From assembly GCA_017623675.1 (NCBI GenBank), contig JAGAOO010000017.1, positions 1-64,000 on the forward strand: 64,000 nt of DNA. Reading direction: 5' to 3'. The notes beneath the pieces were generated by a model. That model saw only the letters and a program-made list of their open reading frames with translations, ran no database searches and was not told the DNA's origin. The stretch comes from Lachnospiraceae bacterium. GTDB taxonomy: Bacteria > Bacillota > Clostridia > Lachnospirales > Lachnospiraceae. Below, piece by piece: positions 1-8,792 of this stretch. A program made the translations under genes and the position numbers. Position 1 is the first letter of the stretch, and every line of letters starts with the position of its first letter.

Positions 1-138
1 GACTCTAAAAGTACGTCGGTACTTGGATTGCGTCTTTTGCAATCCTATGTACCGTTACGTACTGACCGAAGCGGAAGCGGGTCTGCATCAAGCATATATA
101 TTCGAAGCCGAACGCTAGTCAGTACGATAAACCATAAT
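1..138 (-). other. Structured non-coding tail downstream of the fthC-proA fusion
   Basis: I see no gene here. Two inverted repeats share bases. The first is a 20-bp interrupted hairpin: 10-16 with 57-63, 17-22 with 49-54, and 25-31 with 39-45, around a 7-base loop. The second pairs GTACTGAC (59-66) with GTCAGTAC (118-125). Bases 59-63 belong to both, so the two folds exclude each other. On the minus strand the first hairpin is followed only by TTTT, which makes a weak terminator. It could be a terminator region, a structured RNA or one copy of a palindromic repeat; the window edge cuts off its context. Confidence 0.5.
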
Positions 139-1962
139 TTAATTTCTTATCTGTCCATTTCCCTGTATCACATACTTACTGGATGTCAATGCCAGCAAGC
201 CCATCGGTCCTCTGGCATGCAGCTTCTGGGTGCTGATACCGATTTCTGCACCGAAACCGAATTCAAAGCCGTCTGTAAATCGTGTAGAAGCATTCACATA
301 TACACAGGCAGAATCGATTCCATCGGTAAAGGCTTTCGCTGATTCCTCATTTTCCGTAATGATTGCCTCGGAATGTCCGGTGCTGTATTTATTAATATGT
401 TCAATGGCTTCATATACGGATTTGACTACCTTGGCAGAAATAATCTTTGCTAAATATTCTGTTCCGTAATCTTCTTCCGTTGCTTCCTTTATCAGTGGAT
501 TGTAGGAGCACACTTTTTCATCTCCCCGAATCTCACAGCCTTCCTTTTGTAAGTCCTCAATCAAAAGTGGGATAACCTCATCGGCAATCTTTTCATGAAT
601 CACTAAGGATTCGCAGGCATTGCACACACCTAACCGCTGTAATTTTGCATTATGTACAATTGGAACCACTTTATTAATATCCGCATAACGGTCAATGTAA
701 ATGTGACAGTTACCTGTTCCGGTTTCTATGACCGGTATCGTAGACTGTTCTACTACCGTCTGAATCAATCCGGCACCACCTCTAGGAATCAAAACATCTA
801 CATACTGTTTCATCTTCATGAAACGAGCTGCCACTTCCCGGCTGGTATCCTCTACCAGGCAGATAGCATTTTCATCCACATCCATGGATTTTAAGGCTTT
901 ACGAATCACAGATACCAATGCCATGTTCGTATGAATCGCATCACTTCCACCCCGAAGAATCACAGCATTTCCGGTCTTAAAGCACAATGAAAATGCATCC
1001 ACTGTTACATTTGGACGAGATTCATAAATAATTCCAATCACACCAAACGGTACTCGAACCTGTTCAATGTGTAGACCATTTGGACGGTCAAAACGGGTAA
1101 TCACCGTTCCGATTGGGTCTGTCAAGGAAACCACCTGAACAACGCCCTCAATAATGCCTTGAATCCGTTGTTCATTTAGAGAAAGACGGTCAACTAAAGC
1201 ATCAGCCATGCCATTTTTCTTGGCATTGGCAACATCTTTTGCGTTAGCTTTCAATATAACTTCCTGATTCTCTTCAATTGCCTTGGATACCTTTAATAAG
1301 CATGCATTTTTCTTTGCGGTATCCAATAAACATAAACTACGGCTTGCATGCTTTGCTGCCTTACATACACTGATTAAATCAAATTCTTTTGGTTGCATAA
1401 TTACCCTGCTTTCTGTCACAATCATTTCCGGTCTTACATCATGAATTTCCTGTTTGATTTTTCCTACTATCTGAAATTCATATGCCAACGCTATTTTCTT
1501 CATTTTCGGATGGTTCGATAAATATCGGTCATAGTAACCCTTACCGTATCCAATACGATTACAATTTAGGTCAAAAGCTACACCCGGCACAATTACCAGA
1601 CTTTCCTCATCTGTTACCTTTATCATACCCGTTGGTTCCCAGATATCATAGGCACCCTGACGCAATTCAGAAGCATCCGAAAAGTAGTAGAATTCCATTG
1701 TATCCCCTTCTACTCTGGGAGCTGCTACCTTTTTTCCGTTGTCCAGACAATACTGAATAATGGCACTGGTATCAATCTCATTGCCGGTAGGCATATAAAC
1801 ACAGACTGTTTCTGCCTCCTGTAATTCAGGGAATTGAAGAACCTTAGATGTACAGGCTTCCGATAAAGCGTGTACCTCCTCCTCTGATAATTCCAAACGC
1901 ATCTTTTTAATTGCATTTCTTGTCATTTTTTTATTAATCGCTTGTGTATTTGATTTCTGCAT
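139..1962 (-). CDS. proA: Fusion of 5-formyltetrahydrofolate cyclo-ligase and glutamate-5-semialdehyde dehydrogenase (ProA)
   Basis: A 607-residue two-domain cytosolic enzyme. Residues ~13-190 match 5-formyl-THF cyclo-ligase, which makes 5,10-methenyl-THF with ATP; its signature is near 126-148 ([17 protein letters not shown]). Residues ~195-607 are a full-length ProA, which reduces gamma-glutamyl phosphate to the semialdehyde in proline synthesis; it has [16 protein letters not shown] at 305-320 and a likely catalytic Cys447 in GVCNAC. Almost no linker separates them. The gene overlaps the end of the DUF896 gene by 29 bases and follows proB, so the ProA role fits. The start has GGAAG about 12 bases upstream; Met13 is an alternative. 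An internal ATG (codon 189, 1398) after CAGGGTAATT could yield separate ProA. The fusion is unusual but the frame is clean. Confidence 0.9.
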   Translation of the reverse strand: MQKSNTQAINKKMTRNAIKKMRLELSEEEVHALSEACTSKVLQFPELQEAETVCVYMPTGNEIDTSAIIQYCLDNGKKVAAPRVEGDTMEFYYFSDASELRQGAYDIWEPTGMIKVTDEESLVIVPGVAFDLNCNRIGYGKGYYDRYLSNHPKMKKIALAYEFQIVGKIKQEIHDVRPEMIVTESRVIMQPKEFDLISVCKAAKHASRSLCLLDTAKKNACLLKVSKAIEENQEVILKANAKDVANAKKNGMADALVDRLSLNEQRIQGIIEGVVQVVSLTDPIGTVITRFDRPNGLHIEQVRVPFGVIGIIYESRPNVTVDAFSLCFKTGNAVILRGGSDAIHTNMALVSVIRKALKSMDVDENAICLVEDTSREVAARFMKMKQYVDVLIPRGGAGLIQTVVEQSTIPVIETGTGNCHIYIDRYADINKVVPIVHNAKLQRLGVCNACESLVIHEKIADEVIPLLIEDLQKEGCEIRGDEKVCSYNPLIKEATEEDYGTEYLAKIISAKVVKSVYEAIEHINKYSTGHSEAIITENEESAKAFTDGIDSACVYVNASTRFTDGFEFGFGAEIGISTQKLHARGPMGLLALTSSKYVIQGNGQIRN

Positions 1963-2173
1963 ATTTTATCCCAACTTCCTTTAGATTCTTTACTGTACCA
2001 TCCGGGTACTCAACTACTGTATTATCTAAGGTCTGGCGCATATTCTTTCGAATTGCCATCAGATATTCCTGCCGAAGTTTCGTTTGCTCTGCTTTTTCAG
2101 CATCAGTTAATCCCTCCGGCGTTTTCGATTTATGATATAACTCATTAATTCGTGCCACCTGTTCGTCGGTCAT
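1934..2173 (-). CDS. DUF896 (UPF0291, YnzC-like) small protein
   Basis: A 79-residue protein with the family hallmarks: [11 protein letters not shown] near the N-terminus, then [15 protein letters not shown] and a central helix ([11 protein letters not shown]). Members are short helical proteins; the Bacillus member YnzC lies in the SOS yneA operon, but the molecular role is not established. Here its ATG overlaps the proB stop as ATGA, and its 3' end overlaps the fusion gene by 29 bases, so it sits inside a translationally coupled proline operon. Nothing in the sequence links it chemically to proline synthesis. Confidence 0.85.
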   Translation of the reverse strand: MTDEQVARINELYHKSKTPEGLTDAEKAEQTKLRQEYLMAIRKNMRQTLDNTVVEYPDGTVKNLKEVGIKYAEIKYTSD

Positions 2174-3018
2174 CTGTGAACCTCCTTTAAATAATCTTCA
2201 ATCTTAAAATGAAGTTCCGGATGTGCATGGAACACAGTTCCCACATCCTCTCCCTGGAATAACTCATTTAATATTTCTATTCGCTCTCCATTCAAAATAA
2301 CCATATCTGCACCTACAGCCGTTGCAATGGAAGCGGCGGCAATCTTTGTTGCCATTCCACCGGTTCCCAGATTCGAAGCTGCACCTTTTGCCATTGCTTT
2401 CAGTTCCTCATTAATTTCCTCAACTTCTGAAATCAATACTGCATCTTTGTTAAAATGAGGATCATCGGTATATAATCCATCTATATCTGACATGATAACC
2501 AGACAATCTGCTTTAACCAATGCTGCTACAATGGCAGACAAGGTATCATTATCACCAAACTCAATTTCCTCTGTAGCTACGGTATCATTTTCGTTTACAA
2601 CCGGAATAATGCCTAACTGCAATAATTCATTAAAGGTATTGATGGAATTCCGTCTGCGTTCCTCCGATGTAATAACATCAAAGGTCAATAATACCTGTGC
2701 TGACACCTGATGATATTCAGAAAATAACTTTTGATATACCATCATAAGCTGCCCCTGTCCTACTGCTGCACAAGCCTGTTTCAAAGAAGTGGTTCTTGGA
2801 CGTTCAAATAAGCCTAAAGACTTGGCACCAACACCAATGGCACCGGAGGATACCAAAATCACATCCTTCCCCTGATTTCTTAAATCACATAAAAACCGTA
2901 CCAGTTTTTCCAACTTAACATAGTCAAGATTCTGGGTATTACTATGTACCAGAGAGGAAGAACCAATCTTCACAACGATTCGATTCTTTCTGGCTAATTG
3001 TTCACGTACTCTGCTCAT
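2170..3018 (-). CDS. proB: Glutamate 5-kinase, short form without PUA domain
   Basis: Phosphorylates L-glutamate to gamma-glutamyl phosphate, the first step of proline synthesis. The 282 residues form only the amino-acid kinase domain: RIVVKIGSSSL at ~13-23, VSSGAIGVGAKSL near 57-69, the NENDTV glutamate-site motif near 141, and GTGGMATKI near 217. The C-terminal PUA domain of longer ProB proteins (~370 residues in E. coli) is missing, as in several Firmicutes. The start overlaps the upstream flavoprotein stop (ATGA). The partner ProA lies two genes downstream, fused to a folate enzyme. Confidence 0.95.
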   Translation of the reverse strand: MSRVREQLARKNRIVVKIGSSSLVHSNTQNLDYVKLEKLVRFLCDLRNQGKDVILVSSGAIGVGAKSLGLFERPRTTSLKQACAAVGQGQLMMVYQKLFSEYHQVSAQVLLTFDVITSEERRRNSINTFNELLQLGIIPVVNENDTVATEEIEFGDNDTLSAIVAALVKADCLVIMSDIDGLYTDDPHFNKDAVLISEVEEINEELKAMAKGAASNLGTGGMATKIAAASIATAVGADMVILNGERIEILNELFQGEDVGTVFHAHPELHFKIEDYLKEVHR

Positions 3019-4724
3019 AACTGACTCCTTCTTGTATCATACTGACAGGCGACTGCCTCTGCCACCTTCATTCCATCTACTGCTGCTGAAGTGATTCCTC
3101 CCGCATATCCGGCACCTTCCCCACAAGGATAGATACCTGCAATGTTACTGACGAAATCCGAATTACGCTGGATTCGTACCGGAGAAGATGTACGGCTTTC
3201 AATACCACAAAGAATCGCATCTTCACTGGCAAAACCGGCAATCCGTTGTTCAAAAGACATAATTCCATTTATTATAGCATCATTCACAAAATTAGGCAAA
3301 CAGTCATTCAAATCTGCAAAGGCATACTGCCCCTTGATATCCGGTTGAATTTTCCCTAAAGCAGTGGTCTTACGATGCATCTTATAATCCCCGAACAACT
3401 GAAGGGGAACCTTGCCACCACCTGCTTCATATGCAGCCCGTTCCCATTTTCGCTGAAATTCAATCCCAGCCAAAGGCCCAGTGCCTTCAAAATCCTCCGG
3501 TGTTACATTTACCACAATAGCACTATTCGAATTCCGAGCATCTCGACTCCGATAACTCATACCGTTTACCGCAATCTGTCCCGGTTCTGAAGAAGCATCC
3601 ACAATATGCCCCCCGGGACACATACAGAACGAATAAACCGCTCTGCCTTCTGGTGTCTGGTGAGTCAGTTTATAATCAGCCATTGGTAAGCTTTGTGCTT
3701 CCTTCGATGTTCCATACTGGGAAACATGTATCATCCTTGCATCATGCTCGATACGAAGCCCTACAGCAAATGCCTTTGGCGTCATATATAATCCTTTATC
3801 CATTAATTGATAAAAGGTATCTCTGGCACTATGCCCGATTGCTAAAATGAGACAATCACATGGAATTTCCTGTTGTCTGCCTTGGCTTTTGACTATAATT
3901 GACTGAATCTGGCCGGACACACTGAAATTGCCTTGAGAATTCGATGAATACAAATCCTTCTGGCAAAAAGGTTTTGTTACAATATCTGTCAAACAAGTGT
4001 CGAACAACACCTGTCCACCCTGTTCAATGATAGCATCTCGCATATTCCGAACTACCGTCTGTAATACATCCGTTCCAATATGTGGCTTATTTACATAAAG
4101 GATATCCGAAGGTGCACCAAATTCTACAAATGTACGCAATACCTCATCAATGCGTCCACACTTATCTTTAATCATCGTATTCAGTTTTCCATCGGAAAAT
4201 GTTCCGGCTCCACCTTCGCCAAACTGTACGTTACATTCCGGATTCAGGCTTCCACCGTTCCAGTAATCTTCAATGGTCTTCACTCGTTCCTCTACCGGTA
4301 AACCGCGTTCTATTAAAATCGGCTCATAGCCAGCCTTTGCCAGTTGAAGTCCGCAAAACAATCCTGCCGGACCGGTTCCTACAATAATCGGTGGATGCTG
4401 CAATCTCTTACCGGAGGTTCCATCAGTTTTCAAAGAAGATATGGATGATACCATAGAAGGAAAGTCATAGATTTTTCCGTCTATTAACATAATATTTTTA
4501 TTGTTTATCAATCGGTTGATTTGAGAAGATTTCATATCATCGACAGATACTTCAACACTGTAGATGTATCTCAGGTTCGATTTATCTCTGGCATCTATGG
4601 ACTGTTTTACTACGGTATATTCCGGTATGGTCTTACAGTGCAAAATCTTTTGAACGGCTTGGTCTAAATCTTCTTTTTTATGAAGCACCGATAATTTTAT
4701 CTGATTCATTCGCAATAATTTCAT
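3015..4724 (-). CDS. FAD-dependent dehydrogenase, COG2509-type
   Basis: A 569-residue flavoprotein. After a ~90-residue N-terminal domain comes a Rossmann FAD motif, PPIIVGTGPAGLFCGLQLA, near residues 90-110. Later motifs are QFGEGGAGTFSDGKL, LAIGHSARDT, SFCMCPGGHIV and a C-terminal CGEGAGYAGGITSAA. These are typical of the uncharacterised FAD-dependent dehydrogenase family of Firmicutes; the substrate is unknown. I place the start at ATG 4724 rather than 13 codons earlier, because it forms an ATGA overlap with the upstream gene and has AGGACAAAATCT before it. It is coupled by 4-base overlaps to the BaiN-like gene before it and proB after it. Confidence 0.88.
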   Translation of the reverse strand: MKLLRMNQIKLSVLHKKEDLDQAVQKILHCKTIPEYTVVKQSIDARDKSNLRYIYSVEVSVDDMKSSQINRLINNKNIMLIDGKIYDFPSMVSSISSLKTDGTSGKRLQHPPIIVGTGPAGLFCGLQLAKAGYEPILIERGLPVEERVKTIEDYWNGGSLNPECNVQFGEGGAGTFSDGKLNTMIKDKCGRIDEVLRTFVEFGAPSDILYVNKPHIGTDVLQTVVRNMRDAIIEQGGQVLFDTCLTDIVTKPFCQKDLYSSNSQGNFSVSGQIQSIIVKSQGRQQEIPCDCLILAIGHSARDTFYQLMDKGLYMTPKAFAVGLRIEHDARMIHVSQYGTSKEAQSLPMADYKLTHQTPEGRAVYSFCMCPGGHIVDASSEPGQIAVNGMSYRSRDARNSNSAIVVNVTPEDFEGTGPLAGIEFQRKWERAAYEAGGGKVPLQLFGDYKMHRKTTALGKIQPDIKGQYAFADLNDCLPNFVNDAIINGIMSFEQRIAGFASEDAILCGIESRTSSPVRIQRNSDFVSNIAGIYPCGEGAGYAGGITSAAVDGMKVAEAVACQYDTRRSQL

Positions 4725-5947
4725 AGATTTTGTCCTGCCCTTCTTCCGGTACTCCATGCCCACATCAGATTATATCCACCACAGGAGCCATCCACATCCA
4801 GCAATTCCCCTGTCAGATAGCAGCCTGATTGTATCTTGGATTCCATTGTATTCAAGTTTACTTCGGATAACGGTACACCTCCGGCAGTCACCTGTGATTG
4901 ATTAAAATCATTGCTATCTACAATTCTTACCTTTAGGCACTTGCAGGTTTGAATTAGTTCTTTCAACGTAGGTTCCTGACAATCTCTTATTAACTGTTCC
5001 TTCTGCAATCCTATGCGTTCAAGCAGATACGCTGCCAGCTTGTCAGGTAAAAAACCTGATACAATTTCATAGACACTACGATTTGGACAGAATTTCTGCA
5101 TATCCAATAACATATTTTTAAATTCCTCTTTTGAATATTCCGGTAACAAATCTAATACAAATTCAACCTTCTTACCTTCCTGTAAACCTATGGATGCATA
5201 TCGGGATAAATTGAACACAACAATACCGGAAATTCCATACTGTGTAAATTGAATTTCTCCCTGTTCTTCTGCTAACAAATTATGATTGATCCAAGCCTGT
5301 ACCGTTCCTCTGGCTCGCACTCCCTGAAGACGATTCCATCCCTTTTCCTTGCATTGCAGGCCACACAATGCAGGCAGACAAGCTGTAACACCATGTCCCA
5401 GCTGTTTTGCTAAACCATAACCGCTTCCGTCACTTCCTAATTTGGAATTACTCATACCGCCGGTTGCCAAAACAATCTTTTTGCTTTTATAGACCCCGGC
5501 ATCCGTTTGAACAGTAAATTCTTTTTTCTGTTCGCTCCAGTGAAGCTTCTCCACCCGTTCACCGCATTTTATGGTTCCTTTCCTTTGGATATAAGCCTGC
5601 ACTAATGCCCGAACCACCGTAGCTGCCTGTTCCGAACGCGGATACAGGTATCCCTGTCGTTCCACAGCAGGCACACCAAGCTCATAGAAAAAATGTTCTA
5701 TTTCTCCGCAGATATCCTCATGTATTACATCAGCAATCAAAGGTTCTGCATTTTCCTCAACGGAATGAAACCATTGTAATTCTACATTACGATTAGCAAA
5801 ATTGCATTTTCCGTTTCCGGTAGCATACAGTTTTTTTCCCAATTTTTCTTTTTGTTCCAAAATCAAACAAGTTTTACCACGTTTTACAGCTTCAATACCA
5901 CAAGCAAGCCCTGCAGCACCACCGCCTATAATTATTACATCCACCAT
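4721..5947 (-). CDS. HI0933/BaiN-family NAD(P)/FAD-dependent oxidoreductase
   Basis: A 408-residue flavoprotein with N-terminal Rossmann motif IIIGGGAAGLACGIEA (residues 5-20), ATGNGKCNFAN near 42-52, LATGGMSNSKLGSDGSGYGLA near the middle, and C-terminal TAGGVPLSEVN and LDVDGSCGGYNL with a final WAWSTGRRAG. This is the HI0933-like family, often annotated as aminoacetone oxidase-family FAD-binding enzyme or BaiN. Its physiological role in this organism is unknown. It is the first of the tightly overlapping run of genes leading to proA. Confidence 0.88.
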   Translation of the reverse strand: MVDVIIIGGGAAGLACGIEAVKRGKTCLILEQKEKLGKKLYATGNGKCNFANRNVELQWFHSVEENAEPLIADVIHEDICGEIEHFFYELGVPAVERQGYLYPRSEQAATVVRALVQAYIQRKGTIKCGERVEKLHWSEQKKEFTVQTDAGVYKSKKIVLATGGMSNSKLGSDGSGYGLAKQLGHGVTACLPALCGLQCKEKGWNRLQGVRARGTVQAWINHNLLAEEQGEIQFTQYGISGIVVFNLSRYASIGLQEGKKVEFVLDLLPEYSKEEFKNMLLDMQKFCPNRSVYEIVSGFLPDKLAAYLLERIGLQKEQLIRDCQEPTLKELIQTCKCLKVRIVDSNDFNQSQVTAGGVPLSEVNLNTMESKIQSGCYLTGELLDVDGSCGGYNLMWAWSTGRRAGQNL

Positions 5948-5991
5948 ATAGCTCTCCCTTTATCGCAATGTAGATAAGACTCAACTAAAGT

Positions 5992-6600
5992 CTAACTGGA
6001 ATAGGTCTGTAAGAAATCAAACAACTCCTGTTCATTTTCCACATAGATACCTTCTACTAACTGAGATTGAATATCCTGTGGTAACGTCCATAATTCAATA
6101 TTGGTGTATTCATATACCTGTGAACGATCCTCGAGATAAACAATCACGGCATTATCCTTTACACCAATAAAATATCCCTGCTCCGGTTCCGGTTCTCCAT
6201 AATATTTAACCAGCATAACTGTATCAGCAGAATACGATTCTAATACCATTCGTTCCAAACCACTTTTTAACTCTGAATCATCTGCCTTCTCTTTGTAAGA
6301 ATTTGCATATACCAGCATATCCAAACGGTTATTTCCAATTAATTCTGCTCCAGCCAGTTCTTCCTGGCGTTCTATCATTCTTCCTTCTGAATTGTAGCTT
6401 TCAATAATAATTTTCGTATTTTTAGTTATCTTATCAGAGCCATTTCCGGTTAGAATCACATCCGTTCCCTGTTCTTCTATATTTTCTTCAAACTCAATTT
6501 TCTTCTCTCTTTCTTTTCGCATTTTTAAGAAAGTAAATTGATATCCGATAATAGTAATCAATAGTGCTCCTAAGATAATGAAAAATATCTTTTTCCACAT
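5992..6600 (-). CDS. Membrane-anchored protein with BofC-like C-terminal region
   Basis: A 202-residue protein with one N-terminal transmembrane segment (KKIFFIILGALLITIIGYQF), a charged linker, then an extracytoplasmic region. Its last ~60 residues (GYFIGVKDN, VIVYLED, LPQDIQSQLVEGI, ELFDFLQTYSS) resemble the C-terminal domain of BofC, the forespore regulator of SpoIVB. This is pattern recognition only. The start at 6600 is set by AAGGAGGAAGGAAAC; an extension to 6687 would lack a ribosome binding site. A flippase of the SpoVB type lies just upstream, so an envelope or sporulation role is possible. Confidence 0.6.
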   Translation of the reverse strand: MWKKIFFIILGALLITIIGYQFTFLKMRKEREKKIEFEENIEEQGTDVILTGNGSDKITKNTKIIIESYNSEGRMIERQEELAGAELIGNNRLDMLVYANSYKEKADDSELKSGLERMVLESYSADTVMLVKYYGEPEPEQGYFIGVKDNAVIVYLEDRSQVYEYTNIELWTLPQDIQSQLVEGIYVENEQELFDFLQTYSS

Positions 6601-6673
6601 GTTTCCTTCCTCCTTTTTTGGATTATATCCGAAAAAAATGGTTTTAATCCAAAAACGAGAAAGAATACAGCAC

Positions 6674-6701
6674 AATGACAGATTCAAAAGAATCTGTCAT
6701 T
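6674..6701 (-). terminator. Perfect 12-bp hairpin between flippase and BofC-like gene
   Basis: AATGACAGATTC (6674-6685) and GAATCTGTCATT (6690-6701) enclose an AAAA loop. No U-run follows on the minus strand, so it is either a weak terminator, an RNA-processing or stability hairpin, or a pause site in the operon. Confidence 0.5.
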
Positions 6702-6708
6702 CCTATAC

Positions 6709-8352
6709 TTATTCAAGTAAGTGGAGTTTTTTCAACATTCTAACAATCAAATAGCCCTTTGGAAGACTGTTTAACTCCTCTTCTTTTATTCCATCAAACA
6801 AGAACATTGCAACAAAATATGTTATAACACCTAAAATAAATCCCACAATAAAACCTGCCAGATTACTCTTGGTGAAATAATGTACCACATAATATCCACC
6901 CCAGCACATAATTCCCATAATTGCAGATGATATAATCGGTTTTAAAAACGTCTTTTTCCATTCCAGCCGGAAGCCAAGCTTACTTTTCAAAGATGAATAA
7001 TTCAAAATGCAAAGCACCAAAGCAAATACAACCGTTGAAACCATCAATCCCCAAACATTCCAATCAAATACCTTTAATAAAACATAAGCAAGAATCGTAT
7101 GAATCACCAGTGCGATACAAGAATGAATGACCGGAAGATTCAGATAATCCGTTGCCTGTAAAATAGCATTGGTAACAGTTGAAAATGCAAAAAATAATAC
7201 AAAACTACTTCCAAACATTAATAACTGGCCTGCAAGCTTCGGATAAGCCGGGCTTGTACCAAAAATGATTTGAATAAACGGTGCTCCCAATACAGCCAGT
7301 CCAACGGTACAAGGTACTGCAATCCACATGGTCACTTTAATGGTTAATTGCGCTTTTGATAAGATTCCATTTCCATCCCCCTGCGCTTTTGCCGCGGCAA
7401 TACTTGGAATCATTGCGGAAGATAACGCATTAGCAATAGCCACAGGAATATTCACCATCAATAAATATTTTCCGGTATAGATACCATGCATAGACTGGAT
7501 ATCCGGCTGTGCATAGCCCAACTTCTCCATAACTGCATAAATCATATAATTGTCAATAAAAGGACTGACATTATATAATGTTGCACTCAATACCATCGGT
7601 GTAACCGTTAAAATAATCGCTTTTAGTATGGTTGAATAAGAATCAACAGAAGCCTTCTGTCCCTTTTTTGTTCGTTTGATAAATGTAGGACGATAAAAGA
7701 AATAGATAAAAACCACAAATGCCAATCCTGCCAGAACACCTGCACCGGTTCCAAGCGTACTTCCCATAGCACCTCTGGATGGCAACAAATCATCCGGGTC
7801 GTTCAATACAAAGGGACGAACAAGGATATATGCAGCTGCTATACTGACAAAAGCATTAAAAAGCTGCTCAAAAATCTGAGAAAGAGAGGTTGGTATCATA
7901 GAACCCTGTCCCTGAAATAATCCTCGAAATGTACCAAGTATTGCAGAAAAGAATATAACCGGTGCCAACACCCGAAGTACCGGTACTGCCCCATCCGCCT
8001 TTACCAGCCATGGTGCAAACGCATAACAAATAATGGTTGCCAACAAGCCGATTACTACTGCATAAAGTAAGGCAACCTTAAAAATTCGATTGACATTTAC
8101 GTATTCCTTTTTTGAATTCTTGGCTGCAATCAGCTTTGAAACAGCCACCGGCAGACTATAAGAAGAAATAATTAAAATGATACTATATGCAGAATATGCA
8201 CTATCATATAAACTGTTTCCACGATCCCCAATAATATGTGTTAAAGGAATCCGATATAACATACCAATAAAACGTACCAAAATTCCGGCAAACGCCAGTA
8301 TGCCACCCTGAAGTAAAAATCCATAACTTTGGTTATCGCCTTTTTTTGTCAT
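6709..8352 (-). CDS. Polysaccharide/lipid II-type flippase of the MOP superfamily (SpoVB-like)
   Basis: A 547-residue integral membrane protein with about 14 hydrophobic segments. It begins QSYGFLLQGGILAFAGILVRFIG and carries RIPLTHIIGDRGNSLYDSAYSAY and FRGLFQGQGSMIPTSLSQIFEQ, all typical of the SpoVB/YtgP branch of the MATE-like oligosaccharidyl-lipid flippases. Such proteins move lipid-linked sugar precursors across the membrane for cell wall, spore cortex or polysaccharide synthesis. It lies 35 bases after cdd on the same strand, so is probably co-transcribed. Whether it is sporulation-specific cannot be told from sequence. Confidence 0.85.
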   Translation of the reverse strand: MTKKGDNQSYGFLLQGGILAFAGILVRFIGMLYRIPLTHIIGDRGNSLYDSAYSAYSIILIISSYSLPVAVSKLIAAKNSKKEYVNVNRIFKVALLYAVVIGLLATIICYAFAPWLVKADGAVPVLRVLAPVIFFSAILGTFRGLFQGQGSMIPTSLSQIFEQLFNAFVSIAAAYILVRPFVLNDPDDLLPSRGAMGSTLGTGAGVLAGLAFVVFIYFFYRPTFIKRTKKGQKASVDSYSTILKAIILTVTPMVLSATLYNVSPFIDNYMIYAVMEKLGYAQPDIQSMHGIYTGKYLLMVNIPVAIANALSSAMIPSIAAAKAQGDGNGILSKAQLTIKVTMWIAVPCTVGLAVLGAPFIQIIFGTSPAYPKLAGQLLMFGSSFVLFFAFSTVTNAILQATDYLNLPVIHSCIALVIHTILAYVLLKVFDWNVWGLMVSTVVFALVLCILNYSSLKSKLGFRLEWKKTFLKPIISSAIMGIMCWGGYYVVHYFTKSNLAGFIVGFILGVITYFVAMFLFDGIKEEELNSLPKGYLIVRMLKKLHLLE

Positions 8353-8387
8353 TCTATCTGTCTCCTAATTATCCTTCATTCTTCATT

Positions 8388-8783
8388 TCAACATGATTCT
8401 GAAATATCCAGTCGAAATGCACTTGGCAGCAGTTCACTGACCTTATAGGTCTGAATCCCATTCTCATCCTCCAGAATCACCTTACCCTCCGGCAGAAACT
8501 CAGACATTACTTGAAGGCATATACCACATGGATATGCCTTCGTACCGTTACTGCAAACAATTGCAATTGCTTCAAATTCCCGTTCTCCTTCCGAAACCGC
8601 CTTAAATATTGCAGTTCGTTCGGCACAATTCGTAGCACCATAGGAGCTGTTTTCTATATTGCAACCAAGATATATATTTCCACTTTTTGCCAATAGAGCC
8701 GCTCCAACTCGAAAATTAGAGTACGGTGCGTATGCCTGCTCCATACCTCTTTGAGCATGCTGAATTAATTCCTGTTCTGACAT
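8388..8783 (-). CDS. cdd: Cytidine deaminase
   Basis: A 131-residue homotetrameric-type cytidine deaminase that converts cytidine or deoxycytidine to uridine or deoxyuridine for pyrimidine salvage. It has the N-terminal AYAPYSNFRVGAALL, substrate motif GCNIENSSYGATNCAERTA (zinc Cys and catalytic Glu in CAE), and PCGICLQV carrying the other two zinc cysteines (the usual form is PCGACRQ). The position near ybeY and phoH matches the conserved yqfC-yqfD-phoH-ybeY-cdd neighbourhood of Firmicutes, although a DUF3048 gene is inserted here and era is absent. Confidence 0.95.
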   Translation of the reverse strand: MSEQELIQHAQRGMEQAYAPYSNFRVGAALLAKSGNIYLGCNIENSSYGATNCAERTAIFKAVSEGEREFEAIAIVCSNGTKAYPCGICLQVMSEFLPEGKVILEDENGIQTYKVSELLPSAFRLDISESC

Positions 8784-8792
8784 GAAATACTC

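Noticed and set aside
28..342. 104-codon plus-strand frame at the left edge
   Set aside because: It crosses the hairpin region and then runs antisense to proA; no ribosome binding site and no recognisable protein.
6605..6625. TATAAT box just before the BofC-like gene
   Set aside because: It lies only a few bases before the ribosome binding site, so a transcript from it would lose that site; no -35 at proper distance.
6600..6687. 29-codon upstream extension of the BofC-like protein
   Set aside because: It places the start before the strong AAGGAGG site, and its residues look like translated non-coding DNA containing the hairpin.
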